Shown piece by piece: positions 34,074 to 42,738 of a stretch of 64,000 bases of DNA. Every line of letters starts with the position of its first letter. Position 1 is the first letter of the stretch. The translations under genes were made by a program, and so were the position numbers. The stretch spans positions 1-64,000 of the forward strand of contig JAJEDJ010000004.1 in NCBI GenBank assembly GCA_022821545.1. Reading direction: 5' to 3'. The DNA is from Caldilineaceae bacterium (GTDB taxonomy: Bacteria > Chloroflexota > Anaerolineae > Caldilineales > Caldilineaceae). The notes under the pieces were generated by a model that saw nothing but the letters and a program-made list of their open reading frames with translations, searched no databases and was not told the DNA's origin.

Positions 34074-34970
34074 CTAATACTCCTGGGACCTTATGTAACG
34101 CATATTGAGAATCGTCGCCACCAGTGTGATCAGGAACATAACGACGCCGATCGCGGAGGCGTAGCCCATACGGCTGATGCGGAAGGCGTTGAAGTACATC
34201 CACATACCCGGCACCTGGGTTGAGTCGATCGGGCCGCCCTGCGTCATGGCCCAGACGGCGGAGTACTCCTGGACGCCCCACATGATGGTCAATACAACGA
34301 GCAGTTTGATCTGACCGGTGATAAGGGGGAGCTCAATGTAGCGCAGGCGCCTCCAGCCGCTGGCGCCGTCGAGGAGGCCGCTTTCCACGATTTCAACGGG
34401 AATCGCCTGCAAACCGGCGAGCAGGATGAGGACGGAGACGCCGTCGATCCAGGGGAAGTTGCGGAACATTATTGCGTATATGGCGATTTTGGGTTCTGCG
34501 AGCCAGGCGTGCGTCCAGTCTTGCAGTCCGACGCCGATCAGGATGGTATTGAGGGGGCCGATGGTGGAATCGTAGATAAATTTCCAGAGAAGGATGAGGA
34601 CCACCGCCGGGATGATGACGGGCAGAATCATGAAGAGGCGGAAAAAATACTTGGAGCGCTCGTGGCGGATGCGGTGGATCAGGACTGCCACGCCGGTGGA
34701 AAGCCCGACAAAGGCTATCAGGTACCAGATCGTCAGCAGGGCCATATTTTTGAGGGAACGGATGAAGACGTCGTCATCGGTGAAGAGCTCGACGAAGTTG
34801 GAGAGACCGATGAAGTTCCCTGCCAGCCCGGCGTTCCAATCGAACATCGAGCGATAGAGCCCGGAGACGGCGGGATAGTATTGGAAGATCAGGAGAAAGG
34901 CCAGGGTAGGCGCGACCATCAGGTACCCTGCCCTTGTCTCCGAAATCCGTTCCCAGAGTGACTTTTTCAT
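34074..34970 (-). CDS. Sugar ABC transporter permease, MalF/UgpA type
   Basis: A permease of about 298 residues. ATG 34970 (MKKSLWERISETRAGYLMVAP) is chosen over an in-frame ATG at 35018 that lies inside the intergenic hairpin; no strong ribosome site is seen. Six helices and the loop EIVESGLLDGASGWRRLRYIELPL identify it. It is the first of the two permeases after the binding protein. Confidence 0.9.
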   Translation of the reverse strand: MKKSLWERISETRAGYLMVAPTLAFLLIFQYYPAVSGLYRSMFDWNAGLAGNFIGLSNFVELFTDDDVFIRSLKNMALLTIWYLIAFVGLSTGVAVLIHRIRHERSKYFFRLFMILPVIIPAVVLILLWKFIYDSTIGPLNTILIGVGLQDWTHAWLAEPKIAIYAIMFRNFPWIDGVSVLILLAGLQAIPVEIVESGLLDGASGWRRLRYIELPLITGQIKLLVVLTIMWGVQEYSAVWAMTQGGPIDSTQVPGMWMYFNAFRISRMGYASAIGVVMFLITLVATILNMRYIRSQEY

Positions 34971-34980
34971 CGTGGTTAGA

Positions 34981-35016
34981 GGCCGGTGGTTAACAGGAAG
35001 GTGCCAACCACCGGCC
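34981..35016 (-). terminator. Intergenic hairpin between binding protein and permease
   Basis: GGCCGGTGGTT (34981-34991) and AACCACCGGCC (35006-35016) form a perfect 11-bp stem with a 14-nt loop. There is no T run, so it is more likely a 3'-end stabiliser or processing site than a full terminator. Confidence 0.55.
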
Positions 35017-35024
35017 ATCTGACG

Positions 35025-36515
35025 TTAGGGGCAGGCATTGCCTTGCTCGTCAATGTAGCGGGTGGCGTAGCCCTCGAAAGCGGCCTGGTTCTGTTCGATG
35101 CACTCGTCGATACTGATCTCGTCGAGCAGATAGGCCCACCAGGACTTGCCGCAGGCTTCGGCGGCTTCCAGGTCCATGGTGACGATCTCGTACTGGAACA
35201 TGGTCACGTAGCCGATCGACTCAACCAGCCCTTTGTGGGCCTCGGCGAAGCGGTCGGGCACCCTGGTCCCCTTTACGTTGGGCATGTTCTGGCCGATTTC
35301 ACCCTGCACCAACTCAATGTTTTCGGGATGCGAGAAGAAGCGCAGCAGATCGATGGAGGTGTCTAGCACGCCGTCTCTGCGGGCGCGGGTGGAGATGGCG
35401 AAGTTGTCGGTCACGGTGCCGACGTTGGGGGCCACGGTGGGCGGGTCGGTTACAAACTCGCTGCTCTCCTTGGTCAGAGGCGGCGCCCAGAAGGTAGCCC
35501 ACTCGAAGTCCAGCAGCGGATCAATCTCGAGCTGCGGGATGATCCAGGAGCCGTTTTCGGTGATTGGCGTGTTCTTGGTGAGGAAGAGGCGGGTGGAATC
35601 CGGCGCGGAGACGGTCCAGTCGGCGCGGCGGTAGGGAACGTTGAGCTTCCAGAGCTCCAGCCACTGGCGGAACTGGGGCAGATGGGCGTGATAGACGCCT
35701 TCGCGGATGGCGCACGCGACTTCGGAAAGTTCGGCGAAACGGCCGTCCGGGTTGACCAGGGGGGCCAGGTCGCGCTCCATGATCATCGAGCCGATCTGCT
35801 GGCGGTACCAGGCATCGGTGTCGGCGGGGGAGAAGGTGATGAAGTCGTAACCGATCAGGCCGGCGTCTTTGGCCACCTGGCAGTTTTCGAGGAATTCAGC
35901 ATAGCTGTTGGGAACGGAGATGCCAAGCTCTTCAAACAGATCGACGTTATAGAAGAACCAGGTGGTGTTGATACCGAAGGCGACGTTGTAGAAGTTGCCT
36001 TCGATGTTGAGCATGGTGTTGGGCGTGGGGTAGAACTGGTCGAGCCAGCGTTCGCTGCCCGGTTCACCGGCGGCGATATAGGGGTTCGGCTCCTGGAGCG
36101 CGTCGGTAAGGACGACCCACCAGTCTTTGTCCACGTCCTCTTTGATGATCCACTGGGCCGCGGGCATGATGTGAGGGATGGTACCGGCGGTCTGTTGGGC
36201 CACCATCCATTCGCGGCTGTTGACGCCTGTGGGCAGCCTGATCCACTCAATCTCGACGCCGGCATGCTCTGCCTTGTAGGCGTCAAGCACATCCAGGATC
36301 TTGTTGTGCGGGTTGGGGTTGTCCTCACTGCGCTCCATGCTTTCGGTGGGGGTCCAGCCGCCCAACCACGCGATCACGTGCTGTGTCACCTCGGCAGGCT
36401 CACCGTCCTGCTGCATCGTCTCGCCTGCGGGCACACATGCGGCCAGAGCGGCGCCGGCCGACACAACGCCAACTGTCTTGAGGAAGTTTCGCCTCGAGAG
36501 ATTCAGATTCTCCAT
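35025..36515 (-). CDS. Extracellular solute-binding lipoprotein, sugar ABC transporter
   Basis: A 496-residue family-1 binding protein with a twin-arginine motif (LSRRNFLK, 6-13) and lipobox AAC with Cys27. The mature protein shows FGINTTWFFYNVDLFEELGISVPNSYAEFLENC, the hinge pattern of sugar-binding proteins. AGGAG precedes ATG 36515. It leads the ten-gene minus-strand run and so probably binds the glycoside that GH78 and the isomerase process. It is not closely similar to the LplA-like pair at the window start. Confidence 0.92.
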   Translation of the reverse strand: MENLNLSRRNFLKTVGVVSAGAALAACVPAGETMQQDGEPAEVTQHVIAWLGGWTPTESMERSEDNPNPHNKILDVLDAYKAEHAGVEIEWIRLPTGVNSREWMVAQQTAGTIPHIMPAAQWIIKEDVDKDWWVVLTDALQEPNPYIAAGEPGSERWLDQFYPTPNTMLNIEGNFYNVAFGINTTWFFYNVDLFEELGISVPNSYAEFLENCQVAKDAGLIGYDFITFSPADTDAWYRQQIGSMIMERDLAPLVNPDGRFAELSEVACAIREGVYHAHLPQFRQWLELWKLNVPYRRADWTVSAPDSTRLFLTKNTPITENGSWIIPQLEIDPLLDFEWATFWAPPLTKESSEFVTDPPTVAPNVGTVTDNFAISTRARRDGVLDTSIDLLRFFSHPENIELVQGEIGQNMPNVKGTRVPDRFAEAHKGLVESIGYVTMFQYEIVTMDLEAAEACGKSWWAYLLDEISIDECIEQNQAAFEGYATRYIDEQGNACP

Positions 36516-36746
36516 CTTGTCTTTTCTCCTTTAGTGATCGATGCGCGAACACGGGAAATTAAGATGGCAGGCGAGAGGCCTGCATTTCCAGTTTGATAGT
36601 GGTCCGGAATCAACAGGGGCATTGCAAAATCTCCCCGGCTTCGCAGTGTGAGAGCGAGAGCCGCGGGACATCGCGAGCGCAACTCCGGCAGATTATAGCC
36701 AACTGGAGAATGGAAAGCAATCACCCTATAAAGGGACAAGTCTCCG

Positions 36747-36776
36747 TTGCAGGTTTCATCGTACCAGTGGTACTTT
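36747..36776 (+). promoter_or_regulatory. Candidate promoter with palindromic operator between divergent genes
   Basis: GTACCA-G-TGGTAC (36761-36773) is a perfect palindrome. It lies between TTGCAG (36747-36752) and TACTTT (36771-36776), a plausible plus-strand promoter with 18-bp spacer, and in the shared region upstream of the minus-strand sugar operon. A repressor there could control both. The rest of 36516-36882 shows nothing recognisable. Confidence 0.4.
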
Positions 36777-36882
36777 CTATGTACAAACTCGATTACGATT
36801 CCAATATCCGGACCGGGCCCTGATGGCAGGCGCAGACGGGCGGGCGGCTTGCTCCCAGAAGATGGAACCCAGGAGGGCAGTG

Positions 36883-37701
36883 ATGAGGTTTCAGTTCGAA
36901 GATTGGATGGTGCATGAGTATCATCAGCAGGGATTTATCATCTTTCGCGGAATCGTGCCGCCTTCACTCCTCACCGACCTGCGGCGTGAGGCGGACCGGG
37001 CTCGTGCGCTGGCGCACGAGCTCAACGGGCCGCAAACGCAACGGATCCAACCGTTGGACCAATACGAGGAGTATATCGACCTGCAACCGTTCAGGGACTA
37101 TGCTGAACTCGACGAGCTGCAGGTGACGGTTGACCGGTTGCTGGGTCGTGGATATACGCACGCGCATCTGGACATTATGGGGCTGCTGGTCGAGCCGGTG
37201 GAACGGCCGTGGCACTGCGGCTGGCACCGCGACGGCGTGGTGGAGGTGCCGGCGGAGGCTCGCGACGCGGAGATGGAGTCGTTCATGGCGACGGTCTGGA
37301 ATGATCTGCGCTACTTCAACCAGGTCAACTGCGCGATCTACGCGGACGCCTGTACATGGTATGTGCCGGGCAGCCATCTGCGGCAACAGGATCTTTCGGA
37401 CGAGGTCGAGTCGACGGGCGACCCGGTTATGAAGGAGGCGCCGGAGGAGTGGAGCGACGCCGAGGCGGAACAGTTTTACTTCGAGCACTGCCGGTCGATG
37501 CCGGGGGCGGTGCAGGTCTATCTGGGGCCGGGTGACTTCATGGTGTACCGCAATCTGGCATGGCATTGTGGAATGTATCTGCCGTATCAGCCGCGGGCGA
37601 CGATCCATGACATAATTCGCCATACGGGGAGAAATGCGTGGATGGAAAAGTGGGGGAAGGCCAAAAAGGCGGCGCAGGGGCGGGCGAGAGAACGCTCATA
37701 G
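36883..37701 (+). CDS. Phytanoyl-CoA dioxygenase (PhyH) family protein
   Basis: A 272-residue Fe(II)/2-oxoglutarate dioxygenase of the PhyH group. The iron ligands are the HxD of GWHRDG and the His of AWHCGMYLPYQPRATIHDI, whose Arg would hold 2-oxoglutarate. ATG 36883 follows AGGAGG at 36871-36876, better than ATG 36823 or 36862. It is divergent from the sugar operon and shares its upstream region. The C-terminus is strongly basic (KWGKAKKAAQGRARER). Confidence 0.87.
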   Translation: MRFQFEDWMVHEYHQQGFIIFRGIVPPSLLTDLRREADRARALAHELNGPQTQRIQPLDQYEEYIDLQPFRDYAELDELQVTVDRLLGRGYTHAHLDIMGLLVEPVERPWHCGWHRDGVVEVPAEARDAEMESFMATVWNDLRYFNQVNCAIYADACTWYVPGSHLRQQDLSDEVESTGDPVMKEAPEEWSDAEAEQFYFEHCRSMPGAVQVYLGPGDFMVYRNLAWHCGMYLPYQPRATIHDIIRHTGRNAWMEKWGKAKKAAQGRARERS

Positions 37702-37750
37702 GGGCGCCCGCAGGGCGGGCTCCTGCGGGTGGATAGGGCGATATTGGAAA

Positions 37751-37773
37751 GGGGCAACCACAGTGGTTGCCCC
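37751..37773. repeat. GGGGCAACCAC palindrome
   Basis: GGGGCAACCAC-A-GTGGTTGCCCC is a perfect 11-bp inverted repeat with a single central base, preceded by a second GC-rich inverted stretch (37702-37730). It sits between convergent genes. It looks like a dispersed intergenic palindrome and could also act as a bidirectional terminator. Confidence 0.6.
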
Positions 37774-37874
37774 TACGTGATTCAGGCATTGGCGAGACCC
37801 GCATGTCGAGACGCTTTCGCCAACCGGCGGCAGCGGTTTTGGTCAGAGGTCAATGGTTAGTGATGGCGCCGAGG

Positions 37875-38825
37875 TCAGTTGCTGCTGTTGGCGGAGCCTT
37901 TGTTGAGCCAGCGTTCGCGTTGGACGGGATCGGAGATGGCGCGGAAGGAGGCGGCAAGCAGGTTAAGGCTGAGCGTGGTGAGGAAGATGGCCAGGCCGGG
38001 AAAGGCGACTATCCACCAAGCGGTTGCGATGTACTGGCGCCCGCCGGCGATCATGAGCCCCCACGAGGGCTCGGGGGGCTGGATTCCGAAGCCGAGGAAA
38101 CTGAGGCCGGCTTCGCTGAGGATGAGGACCGCCACCTCGAGTGTGCCGAGGATGACGAGAGGCGAGGAAACATTGGGGATGATGTGGCGGAAGATGATGC
38201 GGGTGTTGGTGTTGCCGATGGCGACGGCGGCGTCGATGAACGGTGAGTTGCGGAAGGCGAGGGTCTGGCCGCGTGCGAGGCGGGCGTAGGCCATCCACCT
38301 GACGATCGCGAGGACGACGACAAGATTCCAGAAGCCGGGTCCGAGCGAAAAAAGTACCAGAAGCGCGAGCATTATCACGGGGATGCTCATCATGATATCG
38401 ACGAGGCGCATGACAATGTCGTCAACCGGGCCGCGGAAGTATCCGGCGATGATGCCGAGGAGGCTGCCGATGATGCCGGAGACGAGTGCGCTGCTGAGGC
38501 CGACGGTGAGGGAGACGCGTGAGCCGAAGATGATGCGGCTGAGGATGTCGCGGCCGAGGGGATCGGTGCCGAGGAAGTGGCGCGGGGCGTTTTCCTCTGC
38601 GGCCGGTGAGAGGGGCGGCATATTGCGCATGCGCAGGTCCTGCTCAAGGGGATCGTGGGGCGCGATCAGTTCGGCGGTCACGGCGCCGAACAGGATGAGC
38701 ACGAAGATCGTCAGCGCAATAAAGGTTACGGGATCGCGCAGAAGGGCGCGGGGAATGAGCCATGCGGAGGCGCGGCGCGTCCGTTCTGCCTCTTCTTGCA
38801 ACAGCAACTTGGTCTCTGCGGTCAT
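37875..38825 (-). CDS. Oligopeptide-type ABC transporter permease, OppC/DppC
   Basis: A 316-residue permease. Hallmarks are the N-terminal cytoplasmic region before helix 1 (DPVTFIALTIFVLILFGAV), HFLGTDPLGRDILSRIIFGSRVSL, and the EAA loop FIDAAVAIGNTNTRIIFRHIIPN. EAGLSFLGFGIQPPEPSWG is family-typical. It is the final gene of its run. No OppD/OppF ATPase gene follows before the end of the operon. Confidence 0.93.
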   Translation of the reverse strand: MTAETKLLLQEEAERTRRASAWLIPRALLRDPVTFIALTIFVLILFGAVTAELIAPHDPLEQDLRMRNMPPLSPAAEENAPRHFLGTDPLGRDILSRIIFGSRVSLTVGLSSALVSGIIGSLLGIIAGYFRGPVDDIVMRLVDIMMSIPVIMLALLVLFSLGPGFWNLVVVLAIVRWMAYARLARGQTLAFRNSPFIDAAVAIGNTNTRIIFRHIIPNVSSPLVILGTLEVAVLILSEAGLSFLGFGIQPPEPSWGLMIAGGRQYIATAWWIVAFPGLAIFLTTLSLNLLAASFRAISDPVQRERWLNKGSANSSN

Positions 38826-38867
38826 AGCGGAACTGCGGCGGCCACGGTCCTATCGGAGGTCGCCGGG

Positions 38868-39812
38868 CTACTGGAAGCGGATCCTTGGATTCAGGTAGAC
38901 ATAGCTCAGGTCGACGAGCAGGTTGACCACAATCACCATGCAGGCCACGACGAAGACGGTTGCTTCGACGAGGGGAAGGTCGCGCCGCTGGAGCGCCTGC
39001 AGGGTGAGGAGGCCGATGCCGGGCCAGGCGAAGACGGTTTCAACCAGGATGGCGCCGTTGAGCATGGAAGAGAGCATGTCGCCGCTGATGGTGACAACGG
39101 GAATGGCGGCGTTTTTGAGCGCATGGACAAAGACGATGCGCTTTTCGGCGAGCCCCTTGGCGCGGGCGACTGTGATATGGGGCTGGTTCATCTCGTCGAG
39201 CATGGCGCTGCGCGTAATTTGGGAGATGCGTCCCAGGGGTGAATAGCAGAGCGTGAGTACAGGCAGGGCCATGTAGGAGAAACCACCGTAGCCGGATGTC
39301 TTGAAGAAGTCGAATGGGACGGCGAAGACGATGATCAGCATCAGGGCCATCCAGAAGTCGACCATGGAGACGCCGCCGAGAGATAGGACGTTGATAATCC
39401 TGTCAAGGAAGGTATGAGGGCGCAGCGCGGCGGCGGCGCCGAGGAGGATACCCAGCGGGGCGGCGAGCAGGAATGCGGCGGCGGTAAGGCGGAAGGTAGC
39501 GGGAAGGCGCTCAATTACGAGGGGAAGGGTGGGCGTCTTCTGCCAGAAGGAGTCTCCGAAATCCAGGCGCACGGCGCGTACGGCGAATCTGGCGTACTGG
39601 ACCGGAAGGGGATCGTTAAGACCCAGCTGGTCGCGTACTTGCTGGACGCGCTCTTCGGAGGCTTCGACGCCGACCATGATGCGGACCGGGTCTCCAAGAA
39701 TGCGGCCTGCTATGAAGACGATAGTGAGAACGGCGAAGGCGACGCCAATCGAGTGGACGAAGCGTCTGCGCAGATAGAATAGAATCGGAGCGCCCTTTAC
39801 TGCGGGAAGCAA
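38868..39812 (-). CDS. Oligopeptide-type ABC transporter permease, OppB/DppB
   Basis: A permease of about 314 residues with FYLRRRFVHSIGVAFAVLTIVF as helix 1, DQLGLNDPLPVQYARF, LTLCYSPLGRISQITRSAMLDEMNQPHITVARAKGLAEK as the EAA region and a C-terminal YVYLNPRIRF. The start is uncertain: TTG 39812 has no good ribosome site. The partner OppC gene follows after 42 nt. Together with the binding protein at 40002-41606 it makes an incomplete Opp-type importer. Confidence 0.92.
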   Translation of the reverse strand: MLPAVKGAPILFYLRRRFVHSIGVAFAVLTIVFIAGRILGDPVRIMVGVEASEERVQQVRDQLGLNDPLPVQYARFAVRAVRLDFGDSFWQKTPTLPLVIERLPATFRLTAAAFLLAAPLGILLGAAAALRPHTFLDRIINVLSLGGVSMVDFWMALMLIIVFAVPFDFFKTSGYGGFSYMALPVLTLCYSPLGRISQITRSAMLDEMNQPHITVARAKGLAEKRIVFVHALKNAAIPVVTISGDMLSSMLNGAILVETVFAWPGIGLLTLQALQRRDLPLVEATVFVVACMVIVVNLLVDLSYVYLNPRIRFQ

Positions 39813-39881
39813 GGAGGGGGGAAGAGGGAGCGGTGTGTTCTCTCTTCTCTCCTCGCCGCGGCAGTCATGATGCCTGAACAG

Positions 39882-39942
39882 TGCGTACCGCGTATTGCGT
39901 GGTCACCGGTTTGCCGGGACATGGCGCAATACGCGGTACGCA
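39882..39942 (-). terminator. Long intergenic hairpin between binding protein and OppB
   Basis: An 18-bp perfect stem (TGCGTACCGCGTATTGCG at 39882-39899 with its complement at 39925-39942) encloses a 25-nt loop that has its own CCGG pair. It lies between the binding-protein stop and the permease start, like the hairpins at 3181 and 34981. Confidence 0.7.
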
Positions 39943-40001
39943 TTCAGTTTACGAACGCCGACGGGCCGTTCCAGCTCAGCCCGTCAGGCCATCGTTTGCC
40001 G

Positions 40002-41606
40002 TTATTTGGATGACATCTCCTTGGCCTGCAGACGATGATCCAGTTTGACATTCCAATTCAGATCTTCGCTGATCAGGTAGGCCAAGTCCAAATGGGCGAT
40101 GAGGCCGTAGGCATAGTCGTCGTAGGCGACCTGTGCCGCTTCCTGCAGCTTCATGTCACGGCCCTCACCTGACATATTCCGGGCCTCTTCCCAGAGGGCA
40201 TCTACCTCGGCATTGCAGTAGAGTGACACGACCCCACCGCAGGTGAAGTAGTTGACGTAGGAGAACCAGAGATCCAGGATCTCGTTACCGTGGAGATGGA
40301 CGGCGACCCAGTTGGGCTGGCCCTCCAGGTCCGCCCAGTTATGGCTGAACTGGGGATTGAAGGTGTCCGGGGGCATAACGCTGACGTTGGCGTTGAAGCC
40401 GACATCGTTGAGCATGCCGCCGATGGCCTCTATGACCTCAACGTGGCCGGCGTGCAGGCCCTGGCGGGAGGCGAGGGTGAACTCCTGACCCACGTCTACG
40501 CCGTCGGCCGCGGCTTCCTCAAGGAGGGCGCGGGCCATGTCGGGATCGTAAGGATAGGGCTGGAGGTCCGGGTTGTGCCCGGTGGCGGTCTCGTTGACGA
40601 TCTGGCCGGTGATGGTAGCCGCGCCGCCCAGGAGCGTCTCTACGATCAGTTCTTTGTCGATCGCGAGGTTGAGGGCTTTGCGCACGCGGATGTCGTCAAA
40701 CAGTTTTTGGTTGCCCATGCGGGCGAACATCGTCTCGACGCTGGCCACGGAGGCGCAGCGCAGGCTGTCGTCGCCCATGGCGGCGTTGCACTGATCCGGC
40801 GTCACGAACTGAGCAATGTCGACTTCGCCGGCCTGGGCGGCTGCGGCGCGAACCGTATCTTCGGGCAGGAAGCGCCAGACCAGGCGGTCAAAGGATACCT
40901 TGCCGCCGGCCTCGTCGGGGTTGTCGTGGCCCCACCAGTCGGGGTTGGCGACGTAGATGATCGACTCGCCGCGGTTCCACTCGTCAAGCATGTAAGGGCC
41001 GGTGCCTACCAGTTTGGTCGAATAGCTATCCGGCTCTTCATTGATCTGCTTGGCGGAGGTAATGGCGACGAAGTACATCTTTTCGAGGAGGATCGGGTCG
41101 GGGTTCTCAGCAGTGACGTTCACGGAGTATTCGTCTACCGCTTCGGCGCTGAGCTCACCGCCGATGAAGCCGCGGAGGTCGCTGACCAGCTCGGCCTCAA
41201 ACATGTAGTTGATGCTTGTGGCCACTGCTTCGCCGTTCAGGGGCGAGCCGTCGTGGAACGTGACGCCCTCTCGCAACTGGAACTGAATTGTGCTGTCATC
41301 GATCCGCTCCCACTCGGTTGCCAGCAGGGGAATGATCTCACCGGTGGAGAAGTTGCGCGTGACCAGGGTTTCGACAACGTTCAAACAGCCGTTGCAGTTG
41401 GTTTCAGCGGCGGCCAGCGGCGCTTCCAGGGAGGTCATCTCCTGGGCGACGGCGACGACGAGCTCGCTTTTCATCTCCTCCATCATCATGTCCCCGTCGC
41501 CCGAGTCTGCCGGCGCTGCGGGCGCGACACATCCAGCGGCGAGCAGCAGGAGCAACAGGGCTGCCAGGGGTACAGAGGTACGAATCACTACCTTACGGAG
41601 TGCCAT
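40002..41606 (-). CDS. ABC transporter solute-binding lipoprotein, family 5 (Opp/Dpp type)
   Basis: A 534-residue family-5 binding protein with a Sec lipoprotein signal (LAALLLLLLAAGC, Cys26) and a Met/Glu-rich spacer. Family blocks are LATEWERIDDSTIQFQLREGVTFHDGSPLNGEAV, VGTGPYMLDEWNRGESIIYVANPDWWG and VRKALNLAIDKELIVE. GGAG precedes ATG 41606. Because sugar isomerases, Gfo/Idh/MocA and glycosidase-like genes precede it, an oligosaccharide or glycoside may be the cargo, as known for some family-5 members. Confidence 0.92.
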   Translation of the reverse strand: MALRKVVIRTSVPLAALLLLLLAAGCVAPAAPADSGDGDMMMEEMKSELVVAVAQEMTSLEAPLAAAETNCNGCLNVVETLVTRNFSTGEIIPLLATEWERIDDSTIQFQLREGVTFHDGSPLNGEAVATSINYMFEAELVSDLRGFIGGELSAEAVDEYSVNVTAENPDPILLEKMYFVAITSAKQINEEPDSYSTKLVGTGPYMLDEWNRGESIIYVANPDWWGHDNPDEAGGKVSFDRLVWRFLPEDTVRAAAAQAGEVDIAQFVTPDQCNAAMGDDSLRCASVASVETMFARMGNQKLFDDIRVRKALNLAIDKELIVETLLGGAATITGQIVNETATGHNPDLQPYPYDPDMARALLEEAAADGVDVGQEFTLASRQGLHAGHVEVIEAIGGMLNDVGFNANVSVMPPDTFNPQFSHNWADLEGQPNWVAVHLHGNEILDLWFSYVNYFTCGGVVSLYCNAEVDALWEEARNMSGEGRDMKLQEAAQVAYDDYAYGLIAHLDLAYLISEDLNWNVKLDHRLQAKEMSSK

Positions 41607-41844
41607 CTTTCTGAATCTCCTTTCCTACGTCTGATGGTTTATGAAACGCGGATGAGGAATTGGCAGGATTGCTTGTGCTCGTGATTGAGCGGGCAGCAAG
41701 ACACCTGCCAAGGACGCTCTTGTCCCCCCGGCTGCCATTGTGAAGAGCGGCTCTTAGGGAACGATTCCATTCTACAGAGTAATTGATTTGTGTCAAGCCT
41801 GCTATTTGCGGTCCATGGCTTGGGGCGGCGCCGTTCCCCGACCA

Positions 41845-42660
41845 CTAAGCGCTTGGAATGGCGTTCAGGTAGGCGAGGCTTTCACTTGCGGTCCTTTCGG
41901 GGCCGGGCGTGAAGTCGAATACTTCGATTGACAGCCAGCCGCCGTAGTTGAGGTCATCGAGCGTCTGCAGGATGGGCCGGAAGTCGAGATCGCCCATGCC
42001 CGGACCGCGCAGGTTGGGATCGTTGAGGTGGACGTGGTGGAAGAGGGGATGAACGGCCCGGATCTGTTCGGGGATGGGGCGGGGGTCGCTGCTCATGGCC
42101 TTGGTATCGACCATCATTTGCAGGCCGGGATGGTCGACCCGGCGCACCAGTTCGGCGGCTTCATCGACATTGACGATGAAGTTGGTCTCGTTGCGGCTGA
42201 GGGGTTCGACGCAGAAGAGGACGCCCTGCTGCCGGGCGCGCACGCCGCAGGCATGCATAATTTCGGCTGTGGTCTTCCAGGCCTCGGCGCGCGAACGGTT
42301 GGGCGGCAGGTCGCGCTGCTGGGGCGAGCCGAAGATGAGGAGTTCGCCACCCAACTCGGCGCAGCAGTCGATCAGGTCTAGCAGGTACTGGGCGGTGCGG
42401 GCGCGGACATCGGGGTCGGAGTCGTTGAGCTGGAAACCTTCGGTCTGTGCCAGCAGCCAGTGGAGGCCGACGAGGGAGAGTCCCGCGCCTTCGACGGCGC
42501 GGCGGATGCGGAGGCGGTCGGCGGCAGCGAGATCGGTGACAAGGTTGCAGAGGGTGAAGGGCGCCAGTTCGAGGCCCTGATAGCCGAGGTCGGCGACGAA
42601 GGCGGCGGTTTTCTCAAGGGGCCAGTCTTCGAAGAGTTCGTTGCAGATGGCGTAGGGCAT
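41845..42660 (-). CDS. Sugar phosphate isomerase/epimerase (AP endonuclease-2-type TIM barrel)
   Basis: A 271-residue TIM-barrel protein of the xylose-isomerase-like family. Candidate metal ligands include the Glu of FCVEPLSRNETNF, Asp of MVDTKAMSSDP, the His of HHVHLNDPNLRGPGMGDLDF and the Glu of WLSIEVFDF. These fit hydroxypyruvate-isomerase/ketose-3-epimerase relatives. The leader has GAGG before ATG 42660. It is next to a second, divergent member at 42739-43614. Confidence 0.9.
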   Translation of the reverse strand: MPYAICNELFEDWPLEKTAAFVADLGYQGLELAPFTLCNLVTDLAAADRLRIRRAVEGAGLSLVGLHWLLAQTEGFQLNDSDPDVRARTAQYLLDLIDCCAELGGELLIFGSPQQRDLPPNRSRAEAWKTTAEIMHACGVRARQQGVLFCVEPLSRNETNFIVNVDEAAELVRRVDHPGLQMMVDTKAMSSDPRPIPEQIRAVHPLFHHVHLNDPNLRGPGMGDLDFRPILQTLDDLNYGGWLSIEVFDFTPGPERTASESLAYLNAIPSA

Positions 42661-42738
42661 GTCGGATTTAACCTCAGCTTAATGGCGTTTGGCGTTGTGC
42701 GGGAAGACGCGGGCGGGCGAATGCGCTTGCTGTGCGCG

